Positions 21,088 to 28,979 of a DNA stretch of 50,980 nucleotides are shown here, piece after piece. The notes under the pieces are model-generated. The model searched no databases and was not told where the DNA came from. It was given only the letters and a program-made list of their open reading frames with translations. Every line of letters starts with the position of its first letter. The first letter of the stretch is position 1. Source of the stretch: an uncultured Bacteroidota bacterium (GTDB lineage Bacteria > Bacteroidota > Bacteroidia > Bacteroidales > GWA2-32-17); contig CAILUD010000085.1 of the NCBI GenBank assembly GCA_903837285.1, positions 1 to 50,980 of the forward strand, given 5' to 3'. The position numbers were made by a program, and so were the translations under genes.

Positions 21088-22275
21088 TTATTCAACAATT
21101 TCTGTAACCTGACCAGCACCAACAGTTCTGCCACCTTCACGGATTGCGAAACGTAATCCTTTATTAATAGCAACTGGGTAAATTAGGTCAACTTGAATAG
21201 TGATATTATCACCAGGCATAATCATTTCTACACCTTCTGGAAGAACTACTTCACCAGTAATATCTAATGTACGGATATAGAACTGAGGACGATAATGATT
21301 ATGGAATGGAGTATGACGTCCACCTTCTTCTTTTTTAAGAATGTAAACTTCAGCTTTAAATTTAGTATGAGGTGTAATTGAGCCTGGTTTAGCCATTACC
21401 ATACCACGTTTAATACTTTCTTTATCAACACCACGCAATAATAAACCTACGTTATCACCTGCTTCACCTCTGTCAAGTATTTTGCGAAACATTTCAACAC
21501 CGGTTACTACAGTTTTTCTTTTCTCGAGGCTGATACCAACGATTTCCATTTCGTCACCTGTATTTACAACGCCCAATTCAATTCTACCTGTAGCAACTGT
21601 TCCGCGACCTGTAATTGAGAATACGTCTTCAACTGGCATTAAAAATGGTTTTTCATTCTCACGTGGAGGAATTGGAATATATGAATCAACTGCATCCATT
21701 AATTCCATGATTTTTTCTACCCATTTTGCGTCACCGTTTAATCCACCTAAAGCAGATCCACGAATAACTGGAGCATTATCACCATCAAATTTATAGAAAG
21801 TTAAAAGTTCACGAACTTCCATTTCTACAAGATCAAGCATTTCTTCGTCCTCAACGCTGTCAACTTTATTAATAAACACAACCATTTTTGGTACGTTTAC
21901 CTGACGTGCTAAAAGAACGTGCTCTCTTGTTTGTGGCATTGGACCATCTGTAGCAGCAACTACAAGGATAGCACCATCCATTTGAGCAGCACCTGTAACC
22001 ATATTTTTAATATAATCGGCGTGACCAGGACAGTCGATATGAGCATAATGACGAGTAGCTGTTGAATACTCGATATGAGCGGTATTAATTGTAATACCTC
22101 TTTCTTTTTCTTCAGGAGCGTTATCAATAGAATCGAATGAACGGAACACTGAAAGTCCTTTTTCAGCTAAAACTTTAGTAATAGCAGCTGTTAAAGTAGT
22201 CTTTCCATGATCGATATGACCAATTGTACCTACATTAACATGTGCCTTACTCCTATCAAATTTTTCTTTTGCCAT
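21088..22275 (-). CDS. tuf: Elongation factor Tu
   Basis: This 395-residue GTPase brings aminoacyl-tRNA to the ribosome. The P-loop GHIDHGKT is at residues 19-26, followed by the switch regions (RGITINTAH and DCPGHAD), NKVD for guanine specificity, and the beta-barrel domains ending in [15 protein letters not shown]. The gene lies within a tRNA operon, 56 nt after tRNA-Thr(GGU). There is no Shine-Dalgarno site ahead of the ATG, and a hairpin follows it before tRNA-Trp. Confidence 0.99.
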   Translation of the reverse strand: MAKEKFDRSKAHVNVGTIGHIDHGKTTLTAAITKVLAEKGLSVFRSFDSIDNAPEEKERGITINTAHIEYSTATRHYAHIDCPGHADYIKNMVTGAAQMDGAILVVAATDGPMPQTREHVLLARQVNVPKMVVFINKVDSVEDEEMLDLVEMEVRELLTFYKFDGDNAPVIRGSALGGLNGDAKWVEKIMELMDAVDSYIPIPPRENEKPFLMPVEDVFSITGRGTVATGRIELGVVNTGDEMEIVGISLEKRKTVVTGVEMFRKILDRGEAGDNVGLLLRGVDKESIKRGMVMAKPGSITPHTKFKAEVYILKKEEGGRHTPFHNHYRPQFYIRTLDITGEVVLPEGVEMIMPGDNITIQVDLIYPVAINKGLRFAIREGGRTVGAGQVTEIVE

Positions 22276-22331
22276 AATAATTGAAGGTTTTTTTTGAATA
22301 TATAATTAAACAATTTATTAACAAATTTATG

Positions 22332-22403
<72 letters not shown>

Positions 22404-22410
22404 AAACCAG

Positions 22411-22483
22411 AGCGGGAAACGAGACTCGGACTCGCGACCCTCAGCGTGGAAGGCTGATGCTCTACCAACTGAGCTATTCCCGC
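22411..22483 (-). tRNA. tRNA-Gly (UCC)
   Basis: This 73-nt tRNA has anticodon stem UCAGC/GCUGA with loop CUUCCAC giving UCC. The acceptor GCGGGAA/UUCCCGC is perfect. The T-loop reads UCCGAGU, so position 55 is C rather than the almost universal U (pseudouridine). The 3' CCA is not encoded. Confidence 0.95.
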
Positions 22484-22490
22484 TGGTTTG

Positions 22491-22573
22491 TGGAGAGAGG
22501 AGGATTCGAACCTCCGAAGTCGTACGACAGCAGATTTACAGTCTGCCCCAGTTGGCCACTTTGGTATCTCTCC
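22491..22573 (-). tRNA. tRNA-Tyr (GUA)
   Basis: This 83-nt class II tRNA has a long variable arm. The anticodon stem GCAGA/UCUGC has loop CUGUAAA giving GUA. The acceptor GGAGAGA/UCUCUCC is perfect and the T-loop UUCGAAU is normal. The 3' CCA is not encoded. Confidence 0.97.
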
Positions 22574-22598
22574 AGGTAAAAAATGTTCTCAATATATG

Positions 22599-22672
22599 AG
22601 CCGGTGGAGGGATTCGAACCCCCGACCCGCTGATTACAAATCAGCTGCTCTGGCCAACTGAGCTACACTGGC
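22599..22672 (-). tRNA. tRNA-Thr (UGU)
   Basis: This 74-nt tRNA has anticodon stem GCUGA/UCAGC with loop UUUGUAA giving UGU. The acceptor strands GCCAGUG and CACCGGC pair except for an A4-C69 mismatch. The T-loop UUCGAAU is normal. It is the first gene of the tRNA/tuf cluster. Confidence 0.95.
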
Positions 22673-22712
22673 ATCTCAAAGAACGTAATTTTTGTTTCTA
22701 AAAATCAGACCG

Positions 22713-22744
22713 CAAATGTACAATAACTTTTTATTACAGCCAAA
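22713..22744 (-). promoter_or_regulatory. Promoter of the tRNA-tuf-rpoBC supercluster
   Basis: On the minus strand TTTG (22741-22744), a 20-nt spacer and TACATTTG (22713-22720) match the Bacteroidetes sigma-70-type consensus fully. The first tRNA begins about 40 nt downstream. No other promoter this good is seen between here and rpoC. Confidence 0.85.
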
Positions 22745-22798
22745 CATTATTTTAATTTTTTTGTATAGTTTTTGATAGGGTAAAAAACACCCCTTTTT

Positions 22799-22843
22799 AA
22801 TACAAAAAGCTGGCATTAAAATAAAATGCCAGCTTTTTGTATT
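22799..22843. terminator. Strong bidirectional terminator after hpf
   Basis: A perfect 19-bp inverted repeat (AATACAAAAAGCTGGCATT and its complement) closes a 7-nt loop, with a T-run inside the 3' arm on either strand. It lies 15 nt after the hpf stop and separates the hpf transcript from the tRNA-cluster promoter. Confidence 0.88.
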
Positions 22844-22858
22844 TTAGATAATTACAGA

Positions 22859-23158
22859 TTATTTACCTGTCTTTTTTTCTTTATATTTTTTTAATTGACG
22901 TTGCAAAGCTTCGACTGCAGAATCGGCTGCTTCTTCAAAAGATTTAGATTGTTTTTTAGCAAAAAGATTATTTCCCGGCACTTCGAGCTTAATTTCTGCA
23001 ATTTTATTATCCATTGTTTGAGCTTTATCTAATCGAAGTGTAACATCGGCTAAAACAATATCCGAATGCCTTGAAATTAATTTATCCATTCTTTCGTGAA
23101 TAAATGCTTCAAGATTTTTGTCAGCATTAAAATGCAATGTTTGAATGTTTACTTTCAT
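22859..23158 (-). CDS. hpf: Ribosome hibernation-promoting factor, short form (HPF/RaiA)
   Basis: The 99-residue product has the beta-alpha-beta fold of the HPF/RaiA family, with the conserved N-terminal KVNIQTLHFNADKNLEAFIH, the MDKLISR helix and the C-terminal AEIKLEVPGNNLFAKKQSKS. Short HPF binds the 30S decoding region in inactive ribosomes. The start is supported by AAGGAGG 7 nt upstream of the ATG, the only strong Shine-Dalgarno match in the window. It starts 23 nt after the recombinase stop and ends at a strong terminator. Its place next to rpsU and the translation cluster is typical of the phylum. Confidence 0.95.
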   Translation of the reverse strand: MKVNIQTLHFNADKNLEAFIHERMDKLISRHSDIVLADVTLRLDKAQTMDNKIAEIKLEVPGNNLFAKKQSKSFEEAADSAVEALQRQLKKYKEKKTGK

Positions 23159-23165
23159 ATTCAGT

Positions 23166-23172
23166 CCTCCTT
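23166..23172 (-). promoter_or_regulatory. Strong Shine-Dalgarno site of hpf (AAGGAGG)
   Basis: AAGGAGG lies 7 nt upstream of the hpf ATG on the minus strand, ideal sequence and spacing. No comparable site precedes any other gene start in this window. Confidence 0.9.
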
Positions 23173-23181
23173 ATTTGTTGT

Positions 23182-24063
23182 TTATGCTCTTGGATGAGCT
23201 TTTTTATAAATGTTACGTAATTTTTCGAATGAATTATGTGTATAAACCTGAGTAGCTGCCAGGTTAGCATGTCCCAATAATTCTTTTATTGCATTTAAAT
23301 CTGCACCATTATTTAATAGGTGTGTTGCAAAAGTATGTCGAAGAATATGAGGACTTTTTTTATCAAGAACAGCCACCATGCCAATATAATGATTTACAAT
23401 TCTATAAACTAATTTAGCGTAAATTTTACTTCCTTTTTCTGAAATAAACAGATTATGTTCTGTTGAATTAATTTTATTCCTAAAGGTTAAATATTTTTCC
23501 ATATCAGTTTTAAGAATTGTTCCAATTGGAACAATTCTTTCTTTATTTCTTTTACCTAATACCTTTATAGTATTATTATGAAAATCTATATCAAAAAATT
23601 TTAATGATATTAATTCAGATAATCTTATTCCGGTACAATAAAATAAAGTAATAATTAATTTATCACGTTCTCCAATAAAACCATCTCCAAAATCAACCTC
23701 TTTAAATAAATCGATCATTTGTTTTTCTTCAACAAAAATCGGAAGTCTTTTTTTATTCTTTGGTGGAATAATTTTATCTGTTGGGTTAAAGTTAACTATT
23801 TTTTCTCTAAGTAAATATTTATAGAAGCTGTTTAATGAAGAAAGTTTACGATTAACTGTGCGAGCTTCATTAGAATCTTCCATTAAACTAACTACCCACG
23901 ATCTTACATGTCTAAAACTAGCATTAATAGGTGTAACATCAGGAAATGATGCACTTAAGAATAAAACATACTGAGAAATATCGCGAAAATATGCGTTAAC
24001 TGTATGATCAGAATAGCGTTTTTCGTTTTTAATATACCCTACAAAGGAACCAACCACATCCAT
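23182..24063 (-). CDS. Tyrosine recombinase, XerC/XerD family
   Basis: The 293-residue enzyme has an N-terminal SAM-like DNA-binding domain (about residues 1-90) and a C-terminal catalytic domain. Catalytic residues are visible: Arg in CTGIRLSELISLK, His and Arg in SPHILRHTFATHLL, His in LLGHANLAATQVYTH and the nucleophile Tyr in the same segment. Xer proteins resolve chromosome dimers at dif. Its position between rpsU and hpf is the housekeeping arrangement in Bacteroidetes, which argues against a phage or transposon integrase. Whether it is the XerC or XerD partner cannot be decided from this locus. Confidence 0.92.
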   Translation of the reverse strand: MDVVGSFVGYIKNEKRYSDHTVNAYFRDISQYVLFLSASFPDVTPINASFRHVRSWVVSLMEDSNEARTVNRKLSSLNSFYKYLLREKIVNFNPTDKIIPPKNKKRLPIFVEEKQMIDLFKEVDFGDGFIGERDKLIITLFYCTGIRLSELISLKFFDIDFHNNTIKVLGKRNKERIVPIGTILKTDMEKYLTFRNKINSTEHNLFISEKGSKIYAKLVYRIVNHYIGMVAVLDKKSPHILRHTFATHLLNNGADLNAIKELLGHANLAATQVYTHNSFEKLRNIYKKAHPRA

Positions 24064-24148
24064 CTACACGGAGATAAAATTTATAATCTATTAAACGAAC
24101 TAGATTAAGAAATAGTTTCGTATTAATACATCAACTCCGAGAAGAATA

Positions 24149-24343
24149 TTATTTTTCTTCTTGACGGTGTAATTTCTGAATATAAACTGCATTTAAAATC
24201 TCTTCTCTACGACGAATAGAAGGTTTTTGGAAAGCTTTTCTTGCGCGAAGTTCTTTCATAATGCCAGTCTTTTCAAATTTGCGTTTGAATTTTTTTAAAG
24301 CTCTGTCTATGTGTTCGCCTTCTTTAATTGGAATAATAATCAT
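24149..24343 (-). CDS. rpsU: 30S ribosomal protein bS21
   Basis: This small basic ribosomal protein has 64 residues when started at the ATG at 24343 (MIIIPIKEGEHIDRALKKFK). An upstream in-frame ATG at 24400 would add 19 residues not seen in the family, and it overlaps the promoter, so it is rejected. The body contains the conserved KFEKTGIMKELRARKAFQKP. bS21 sits near the anti-Shine-Dalgarno end of 16S rRNA. In studied Flavobacteriia it hides that end and its own mRNA has a Shine-Dalgarno site; here no such site precedes the ATG. A full-consensus promoter lies just upstream. Confidence 0.95.
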   Translation of the reverse strand: MIIIPIKEGEHIDRALKKFKRKFEKTGIMKELRARKAFQKPSIRRREEILNAVYIQKLHRQEEK

Positions 24344-24366
24344 AAAAGGTTTTTTAATTTGAGATG

Positions 24367-24397
24367 CAAAAGTACAAATAAATTCAATACATCCAAA
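24367..24397 (-). promoter_or_regulatory. Promoter of rpsU
   Basis: On the minus strand TTTG (24394-24397), a 19-nt spacer and TACTTTTG (24367-24374) give a full Bacteroidetes consensus. The start codon is about 24 nt past the -7 box, so the leader is short. It lies directly behind the HhH-protein stop. Confidence 0.85.
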
Positions 24398-24405
24398 CAC
24401 ATTTA

Positions 24406-25344
24406 TTAAAACTCTGTATAAGATTTTATTTTATCGCCTTGTTCTTGCGTAATCATTTTATTTTGAACAATTTCTTGAATGTTTAGAATTTTTCCTTGTA
24501 TCTTTCTATATTCTAAAATTTTATTTGTAACATCTTTTGGGAAATACGGATGCTTAATTAACTGCTTAAAATCTGCTTTATTCAGATTTATCTTTTTCAC
24601 ATTTGAAACATCAATTAAAACAAGATTCTCGATTTTCAGATACATTTCTTGAGTAAACCCAAACACTTCTAACAATTGTTCCTTTTTAACAAACCCACCT
24701 AATAAATCGCGATACTTTACAATTCTTTTTGCATAGCCAGGTCCTATTCCGGGTAAAGTACATATAATATTAGTATCTGCATTATTTATTTCTATTGCAG
24801 TTTTTGTTTTCTGAGGAAATTTATTTTCCTGAAAATTAGTTTTTGCGGCATTATAATTTGGTTTGTCTTTCCAATTATTATCTTTAACTACATCATTCTT
24901 CTTTAGCTTTGATGGTATTGAAATAAACGGTTCTATTTTAGCATATAAAGAATCGGACAAACCATAAATCTTTTTAACATCATCATTATCATAAAACTTT
25001 CCACCTTTCGACCTAAAATTTATAAATGTTTTAATAAGCTTCGGCGAAAACCCTAGCTTTTGCAAATCGCTTTCTGTGGCATTATTTGGATTAAAAAGAA
25101 AATACTCTATTTTGGCTGTATCGCAATAAATTTCAGACTTTAAACTATCGTCAGCCTCGATGTTTACAGAAGAAACAAATTCATTTATTTCATTTTCAAA
25201 AGAGGTATAATCAACTTTTTCTCTTTTAAAAAAAACATCGGCATATTTAAGAAAAACAATTAGTATAACGATAATAAAAAGTAAAACTAAAATACCATTT
25301 CTTTCAGAACGGGTAAAAGTAAAATATTCGCGAAACTTTGTCAT
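24406..25344 (-). CDS. Membrane-anchored helix-hairpin-helix (ComEA-like) protein
   Basis: The 312-residue product has an N-terminal membrane anchor (about residues 16-36) and three helix-hairpin-helix units of the ComEA/PsbU type. These are FNPNNATESDLQKLGFSPKL (about 83-102), INNADTNIICTLPGIGPGYA (about 185-204) with its hairpin glycines, and INLNKADFKQLIKHPYFPKD (about 254-273). Such domains bind DNA non-specifically, and ComEA proteins take part in DNA uptake, but many Bacteroidetes carry this protein without a known competence role. It follows fba after 48 nt, with a 12-bp hairpin between. Confidence 0.85.
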   Translation of the reverse strand: MTKFREYFTFTRSERNGILVLLFIIVILIVFLKYADVFFKREKVDYTSFENEINEFVSSVNIEADDSLKSEIYCDTAKIEYFLFNPNNATESDLQKLGFSPKLIKTFINFRSKGGKFYDNDDVKKIYGLSDSLYAKIEPFISIPSKLKKNDVVKDNNWKDKPNYNAAKTNFQENKFPQKTKTAIEINNADTNIICTLPGIGPGYAKRIVKYRDLLGGFVKKEQLLEVFGFTQEMYLKIENLVLIDVSNVKKINLNKADFKQLIKHPYFPKDVTNKILEYRKIQGKILNIQEIVQNKMITQEQGDKIKSYTEF

Positions 25345-25356
25345 TTAATATGAAGA

Positions 25357-25386
25357 TAGGGTTATTAAATTTAATTAATAACCCTA
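25357..25386. terminator. Perfect 12-bp hairpin after fba
   Basis: TAGGGTTATTAA and its complement flank a 6-nt loop in the 48-nt gap between fba and the HhH gene. No clear U-run follows on the minus strand, so termination may be partial. Downstream TATCTTCA is a poor promoter match. Confidence 0.5.
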
Positions 25387-25392
25387 CTTTAC

Positions 25393-26472
25393 TTAATTTC
25401 TGTTCTCTGCATTTAAATCTGTAAAAGCAACTTTAAGTCTTTCGATAATCGCTTTTTCTCCTTCGCGTAACCATGCACGAGGATCATAATATTTTTTATT
25501 TGGCTTTTCTTCACCTTCGGGATTACCAATTTGTGCTTGCAAATAGGCAGATTTCTTCTTGTAATATTCATGCACACCACTCCAGAATGCCCATTGAGTA
25601 TCGGTATCAATATTCATTTTAACAACACCATAAGATATAGCTTCACGAATTTCCTCACGAGCAGATCCTGACCCACCATGAAAAACAAAATTTACAGGAA
25701 GTTCCGAGGTATTAAACTTTTGTTTAATAAATTCTTGAGAATTCTTTAATATTACAGGTTCCAATTTTACATTACCTGGTTTATATACTCCATGAACATT
25801 ACCAAACGAAGCAGCTATTGTGAAGTTTTCGCTTATTTTACTAAGTTCTTCAAATGCATATGCTACGTCTTGTGGCTGAGTATATAATTTTGAATTATCT
25901 ACTTCGGTATTGTCTACGCCATCTTCTTCGCCACCTGTAACACCAAGCTCAATTTCTAAAAACATTCCAATTTTTGACATACGAGTGAGATATTTTTTAC
26001 AAATCTCAACATTCTCTTGAAGTGTTTCTTCGCTTAAGTCTAACATATGTGAACTAAATAATGGTTTGCCATATTGAGCAAAATATTTTTCACCTGCATC
26101 AAGTAAACCATCTATCCATGGAAGTAATTTTTTTGCAGCATGATCGGTATGAACTATTACAGGTACTCCATATAATTCAGCAACATGATGAATATGCATT
26201 GCACCTGAAATAGCACCAGCAATTGAAGCTTCAAATTTTTCATTTGGCAAACCTTTTCCAGCATAAAATTGTGCCCCACCATTGGAGAACTGTATTATTA
26301 CAAGAGAATTTACATCTTTTGCAGCTTCCATAACAGCGTTTACTGTATCGGTTCCAACTACGTTTACTGCAGGAATTGCAAAACTATTTGCTTTTGCAAT
26401 ACGAAATATTTCTTTTAAACTATTTCCCCAAGCAACGCCTGGTTTTACTTTATCGGATATTTTTTCTGACAT
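25393..26472 (-). CDS. fbaA: Class II fructose-bisphosphate aldolase
   Basis: This zinc-dependent glycolytic/gluconeogenic enzyme cleaves fructose 1,6-bisphosphate to glyceraldehyde 3-phosphate and dihydroxyacetone phosphate in the cytoplasm. At 359 residues it is of the E. coli FbaA type. Metal ligands fall one position after those of E. coli: D110 and H111 (HTDHA), E175, H227 (GNVHG) and H265 (FHGGSGS). The phosphate-binding GGSGS and the loop GGEEDGVDN are present. A TAATTTTG promoter element lies 23 nt upstream, so it is probably transcribed on its own, with the HhH gene behind a hairpin. Confidence 0.97.
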   Translation of the reverse strand: MSEKISDKVKPGVAWGNSLKEIFRIAKANSFAIPAVNVVGTDTVNAVMEAAKDVNSLVIIQFSNGGAQFYAGKGLPNEKFEASIAGAISGAMHIHHVAELYGVPVIVHTDHAAKKLLPWIDGLLDAGEKYFAQYGKPLFSSHMLDLSEETLQENVEICKKYLTRMSKIGMFLEIELGVTGGEEDGVDNTEVDNSKLYTQPQDVAYAFEELSKISENFTIAASFGNVHGVYKPGNVKLEPVILKNSQEFIKQKFNTSELPVNFVFHGGSGSAREEIREAISYGVVKMNIDTDTQWAFWSGVHEYYKKKSAYLQAQIGNPEGEEKPNKKYYDPRAWLREGEKAIIERLKVAFTDLNAENRN

Positions 26473-26494
26473 ATTAACTTTGTTTTTAATTCAC

Positions 26495-26502
26495 CAAAAT
26501 TA
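26495..26502 (-). promoter_or_regulatory. -7 promoter element TAATTTTG of fba
   Basis: Exact TAnnTTTG on the minus strand, 23 nt from the fba ATG. No TTG is seen near -33. Confidence 0.5.
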
Positions 26503-26546
26503 AAAAATATAATCTAAAAAACTTATTATAATCTGTTAATTTATAA

Positions 26547-26570
26547 TTGTCAGGTCGAAAGACCCGACAA
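26547..26570. repeat. REP-like palindrome, copy A
   Basis: A 10-bp stem (TTGTCAGGTC with GACCCGACAA, one G-U pair in RNA) closes a 4-nt loop, between tamL and fba. It is nearly the same sequence as the palindrome at 44865-44888, so it looks like a dispersed intergenic element; it may also act as a transcript end for tamL. Confidence 0.7.
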
Positions 26571-26579
26571 CAGTTAAAA

Positions 26580-28901
26580 TTAAAATGGATAACCTATTCC
26601 TAAATTAAATGCATTAAACGAATAATTTGAAGGTAAGCTATTCTTATGCCACTGCACCCATCTTTGACCAACAGATTGTGATGGATCTCTACCTTTAATT
26701 CCCATATCTATTCTAAATACAAAAAAAGAAAAATCGAGACGTAATCCAAAACCATATCCAATAGCAATATCGTTATAAAAATTTTTTCCACTAAACGCTG
26801 CTCCTTCACGACCATCGGTTTTACGTAAATCCCAAATATTACCAGCATCAACAAACAATGCTCCTTCTATAACCCAGAATAATTTAAAACGATATTCTAA
26901 ATTAGCTTCTAGTTTAATATCTGAAGTCTGATTTGGTATTAAAAGTGTATCTCTATATGAACCTGGCCCAAGACTTCTAACAGTCCATGCTCTTATGCTA
27001 CTAGCACCACCGCTAAAATATCTTTTTTCGAATGGTAAGACTTTCATATTTCCATATGGAATACCAATGCCAGCAAAAATTCTATAAGCCATTTTTGTTC
27101 CTTTTGTTACAATATGGAAATACCTGAAATCAGTTTCGGCTTTTATAAACTGTGCATATCTGGTATTTAGCAATTGATAACTACCATCAACAATTTTTGA
27201 TTGATTTAAATCATTATATGCTGATAAAATATTACCAGCAAATTCTATCTGGCCCCTTAAATAAACATTATCATGATGTTTACCAAAATTTGCATCGTTA
27301 AATAAAAGTCCGTAGGAAGTAACAGTTACCATGTGATTAGTATAACTGTTTTCCAGAAAAGTTCCATTTATTGAATTTCTAAACCGCCACGAAATATATG
27401 GAAGGTTTACATAATTTATTTCAACAGGATTAAAAAAATGCTTCAAGTTTTTGTTTCCTTGCCATACATAACCAAATGAGATATTTGAAATTGTTCTTGT
27501 ATAATCTGGTCTTTGCTGATAGTTATAAGCAATTGAAATGCTTGTTTTAGGATTTCTTCTTTTAATAAATTCTTCGAGATTAAAAGGCATTAAAAAAGTA
27601 GAAAAATACAATTTAGATTCTCCTCCAATTTCAATAGTATTAAACGGAATATACTCCTGAATTTGTTGATCATTTTCCCGTATAACCGAACTTTGCCTTT
27701 CGATAGCACCTCTAACCTTAACATCCCATTGTTGAGCACCTCTAAAAATATTTCTATTCTGATAAAGGATATTTCCTGCTATACCTAAATTTCCAGATGA
27801 ATTTGTTCCTTCAGCTTCTAATTTATACGATTGGATACTTAGAGGTGTTAATTCAATATATGAATTTAAATAATTTGGACGGGATGATTGTGCAAACTGA
27901 ATATTTACTAACCTAAATGTTTTTAAAGATGTTAAATTTCTATATGTCCTATCAGCATCTCTGGTATCGTAATAAACTCCATGTAACAAATAGCAAGCTC
28001 TAATTAACACTCTTGGTTTTATTTTAATGCCATTTTGAGATACAAAGTAATATCCGTTTTTTTCAATAGTATCAAGTGTACTATAATATTTTTCGCGTTC
28101 TTGCAATGCAAGCTTTGGATTAAAATCAGTAAAATAAAAAACAGTATCAATTAAATACTGCCTATGATTTTCTTTTACCGCTAATCCATTATCAAGTTGT
28201 TTATCAATATTTTGAATAACAACGTTCAAATTAACCTTATAATTCCCCAAAGAAGTATCAACATCAAACACAATATACTCTTTATTAAAATAATAATACC
28301 CATTTGATTTTAGTTTTTCTGTAATTCTTATTCGCTCATTCTGAACAATATCAGAATCAAAAAAAACACCATTTTTAAGTAATGTGGAGTTAGTATCTGG
28401 CAGCACAAAGCCTTTTATTTTCTCATCTTCAATTTGATAACTAACGTTATTAATCACGTATGGTTTACCTGTTGAAATAATATAATTTACTTCAATCTTT
28501 TTTCTTTTAATTGTTAATGAATCTTTTAAAACAGAATAATAATAACCTTTATTTCTTAAATAAGATATAATTTGTATTCCTGATTTATTGGTTTTCACCT
28601 GATCGAATATAACTGGTTCTTCGCCAACAATATTGCCCATTTTGGTTTTCCATTTTCTGGTTTTACCAATATGAGTTAGATTATATACTGCTAAGTGAAA
28701 ACGAAAAAAAACAAGAATTCGCTTATTTGGTTTTTGCTTAATATAAGTCTCTGCTTGCTCTAAGTCAATGTTTTTATTATCGCATTTAACTTTTACTTTA
28801 TTTAACAAATACTCGTTTTCGGCTACAAATCTCGTAGGCCTACATGAAAAGACAACTATCCCAACAAATAATAAAATTATATAAACTCTAGCTTTATGCA
28901 A
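26580..28901 (-). CDS. tamL: BamA/TamA-family outer membrane protein TamL
   Basis: The 773-residue Omp85 protein has a lipoprotein signal (VVFSC lipobox, Cys20), periplasmic POTRA-like repeats (about residues 30-330) and a C-terminal beta-barrel. The barrel includes the Omp85 signature GGASSIRAWTVRSLGPGSY and ends in aromatic F. In Bacteroidetes the TamA homologue is lipidated and named TamL; it works with TamB in outer-membrane biogenesis. The start is TTG: an in-frame stop lies six codons upstream and no ATG occurs between. A TATCTTTG box 19 nt upstream gives a very short leader. No tamB is in the window. Confidence 0.9.
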   Translation of the reverse strand: MHKARVYIILLFVGIVVFSCRPTRFVAENEYLLNKVKVKCDNKNIDLEQAETYIKQKPNKRILVFFRFHLAVYNLTHIGKTRKWKTKMGNIVGEEPVIFDQVKTNKSGIQIISYLRNKGYYYSVLKDSLTIKRKKIEVNYIISTGKPYVINNVSYQIEDEKIKGFVLPDTNSTLLKNGVFFDSDIVQNERIRITEKLKSNGYYYFNKEYIVFDVDTSLGNYKVNLNVVIQNIDKQLDNGLAVKENHRQYLIDTVFYFTDFNPKLALQEREKYYSTLDTIEKNGYYFVSQNGIKIKPRVLIRACYLLHGVYYDTRDADRTYRNLTSLKTFRLVNIQFAQSSRPNYLNSYIELTPLSIQSYKLEAEGTNSSGNLGIAGNILYQNRNIFRGAQQWDVKVRGAIERQSSVIRENDQQIQEYIPFNTIEIGGESKLYFSTFLMPFNLEEFIKRRNPKTSISIAYNYQQRPDYTRTISNISFGYVWQGNKNLKHFFNPVEINYVNLPYISWRFRNSINGTFLENSYTNHMVTVTSYGLLFNDANFGKHHDNVYLRGQIEFAGNILSAYNDLNQSKIVDGSYQLLNTRYAQFIKAETDFRYFHIVTKGTKMAYRIFAGIGIPYGNMKVLPFEKRYFSGGASSIRAWTVRSLGPGSYRDTLLIPNQTSDIKLEANLEYRFKLFWVIEGALFVDAGNIWDLRKTDGREGAAFSGKNFYNDIAIGYGFGLRLDFSFFVFRIDMGIKGRDPSQSVGQRWVQWHKNSLPSNYSFNAFNLGIGYPF

Positions 28902-28919
28902 ACTTATTTGGATTTGTCA

Positions 28920-28927
28920 CAAAGATA
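28920..28927 (-). promoter_or_regulatory. -7 promoter element TATCTTTG of tamL
   Basis: Exact TAnnTTTG on the minus strand, 19 nt before the tamL TTG. The same octamer serves mltG. No -33 TTG is evident. Confidence 0.5.
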
Positions 28928-28979
28928 AACTGAAATAAATAAAATATAAGATGAATATAAGGGACTAGAAAAATAAAAT

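Noticed and set aside
23182..24063. Tyrosine recombinase as an integrase of a mobile element
   Set aside because: It lies in the conserved rpsU-xer-hpf housekeeping order, has standard Xer length, and no att repeats, excision genes or phage genes are near. The adjacent tRNA cluster lies past a terminator and shows no duplicated 3' end.
24344..24400. Longer form of rpsU starting at 24400
   Set aside because: The 19 extra residues are not found in bS21 proteins, and the upstream start lies ahead of the full-consensus promoter, so it would not be on the message.
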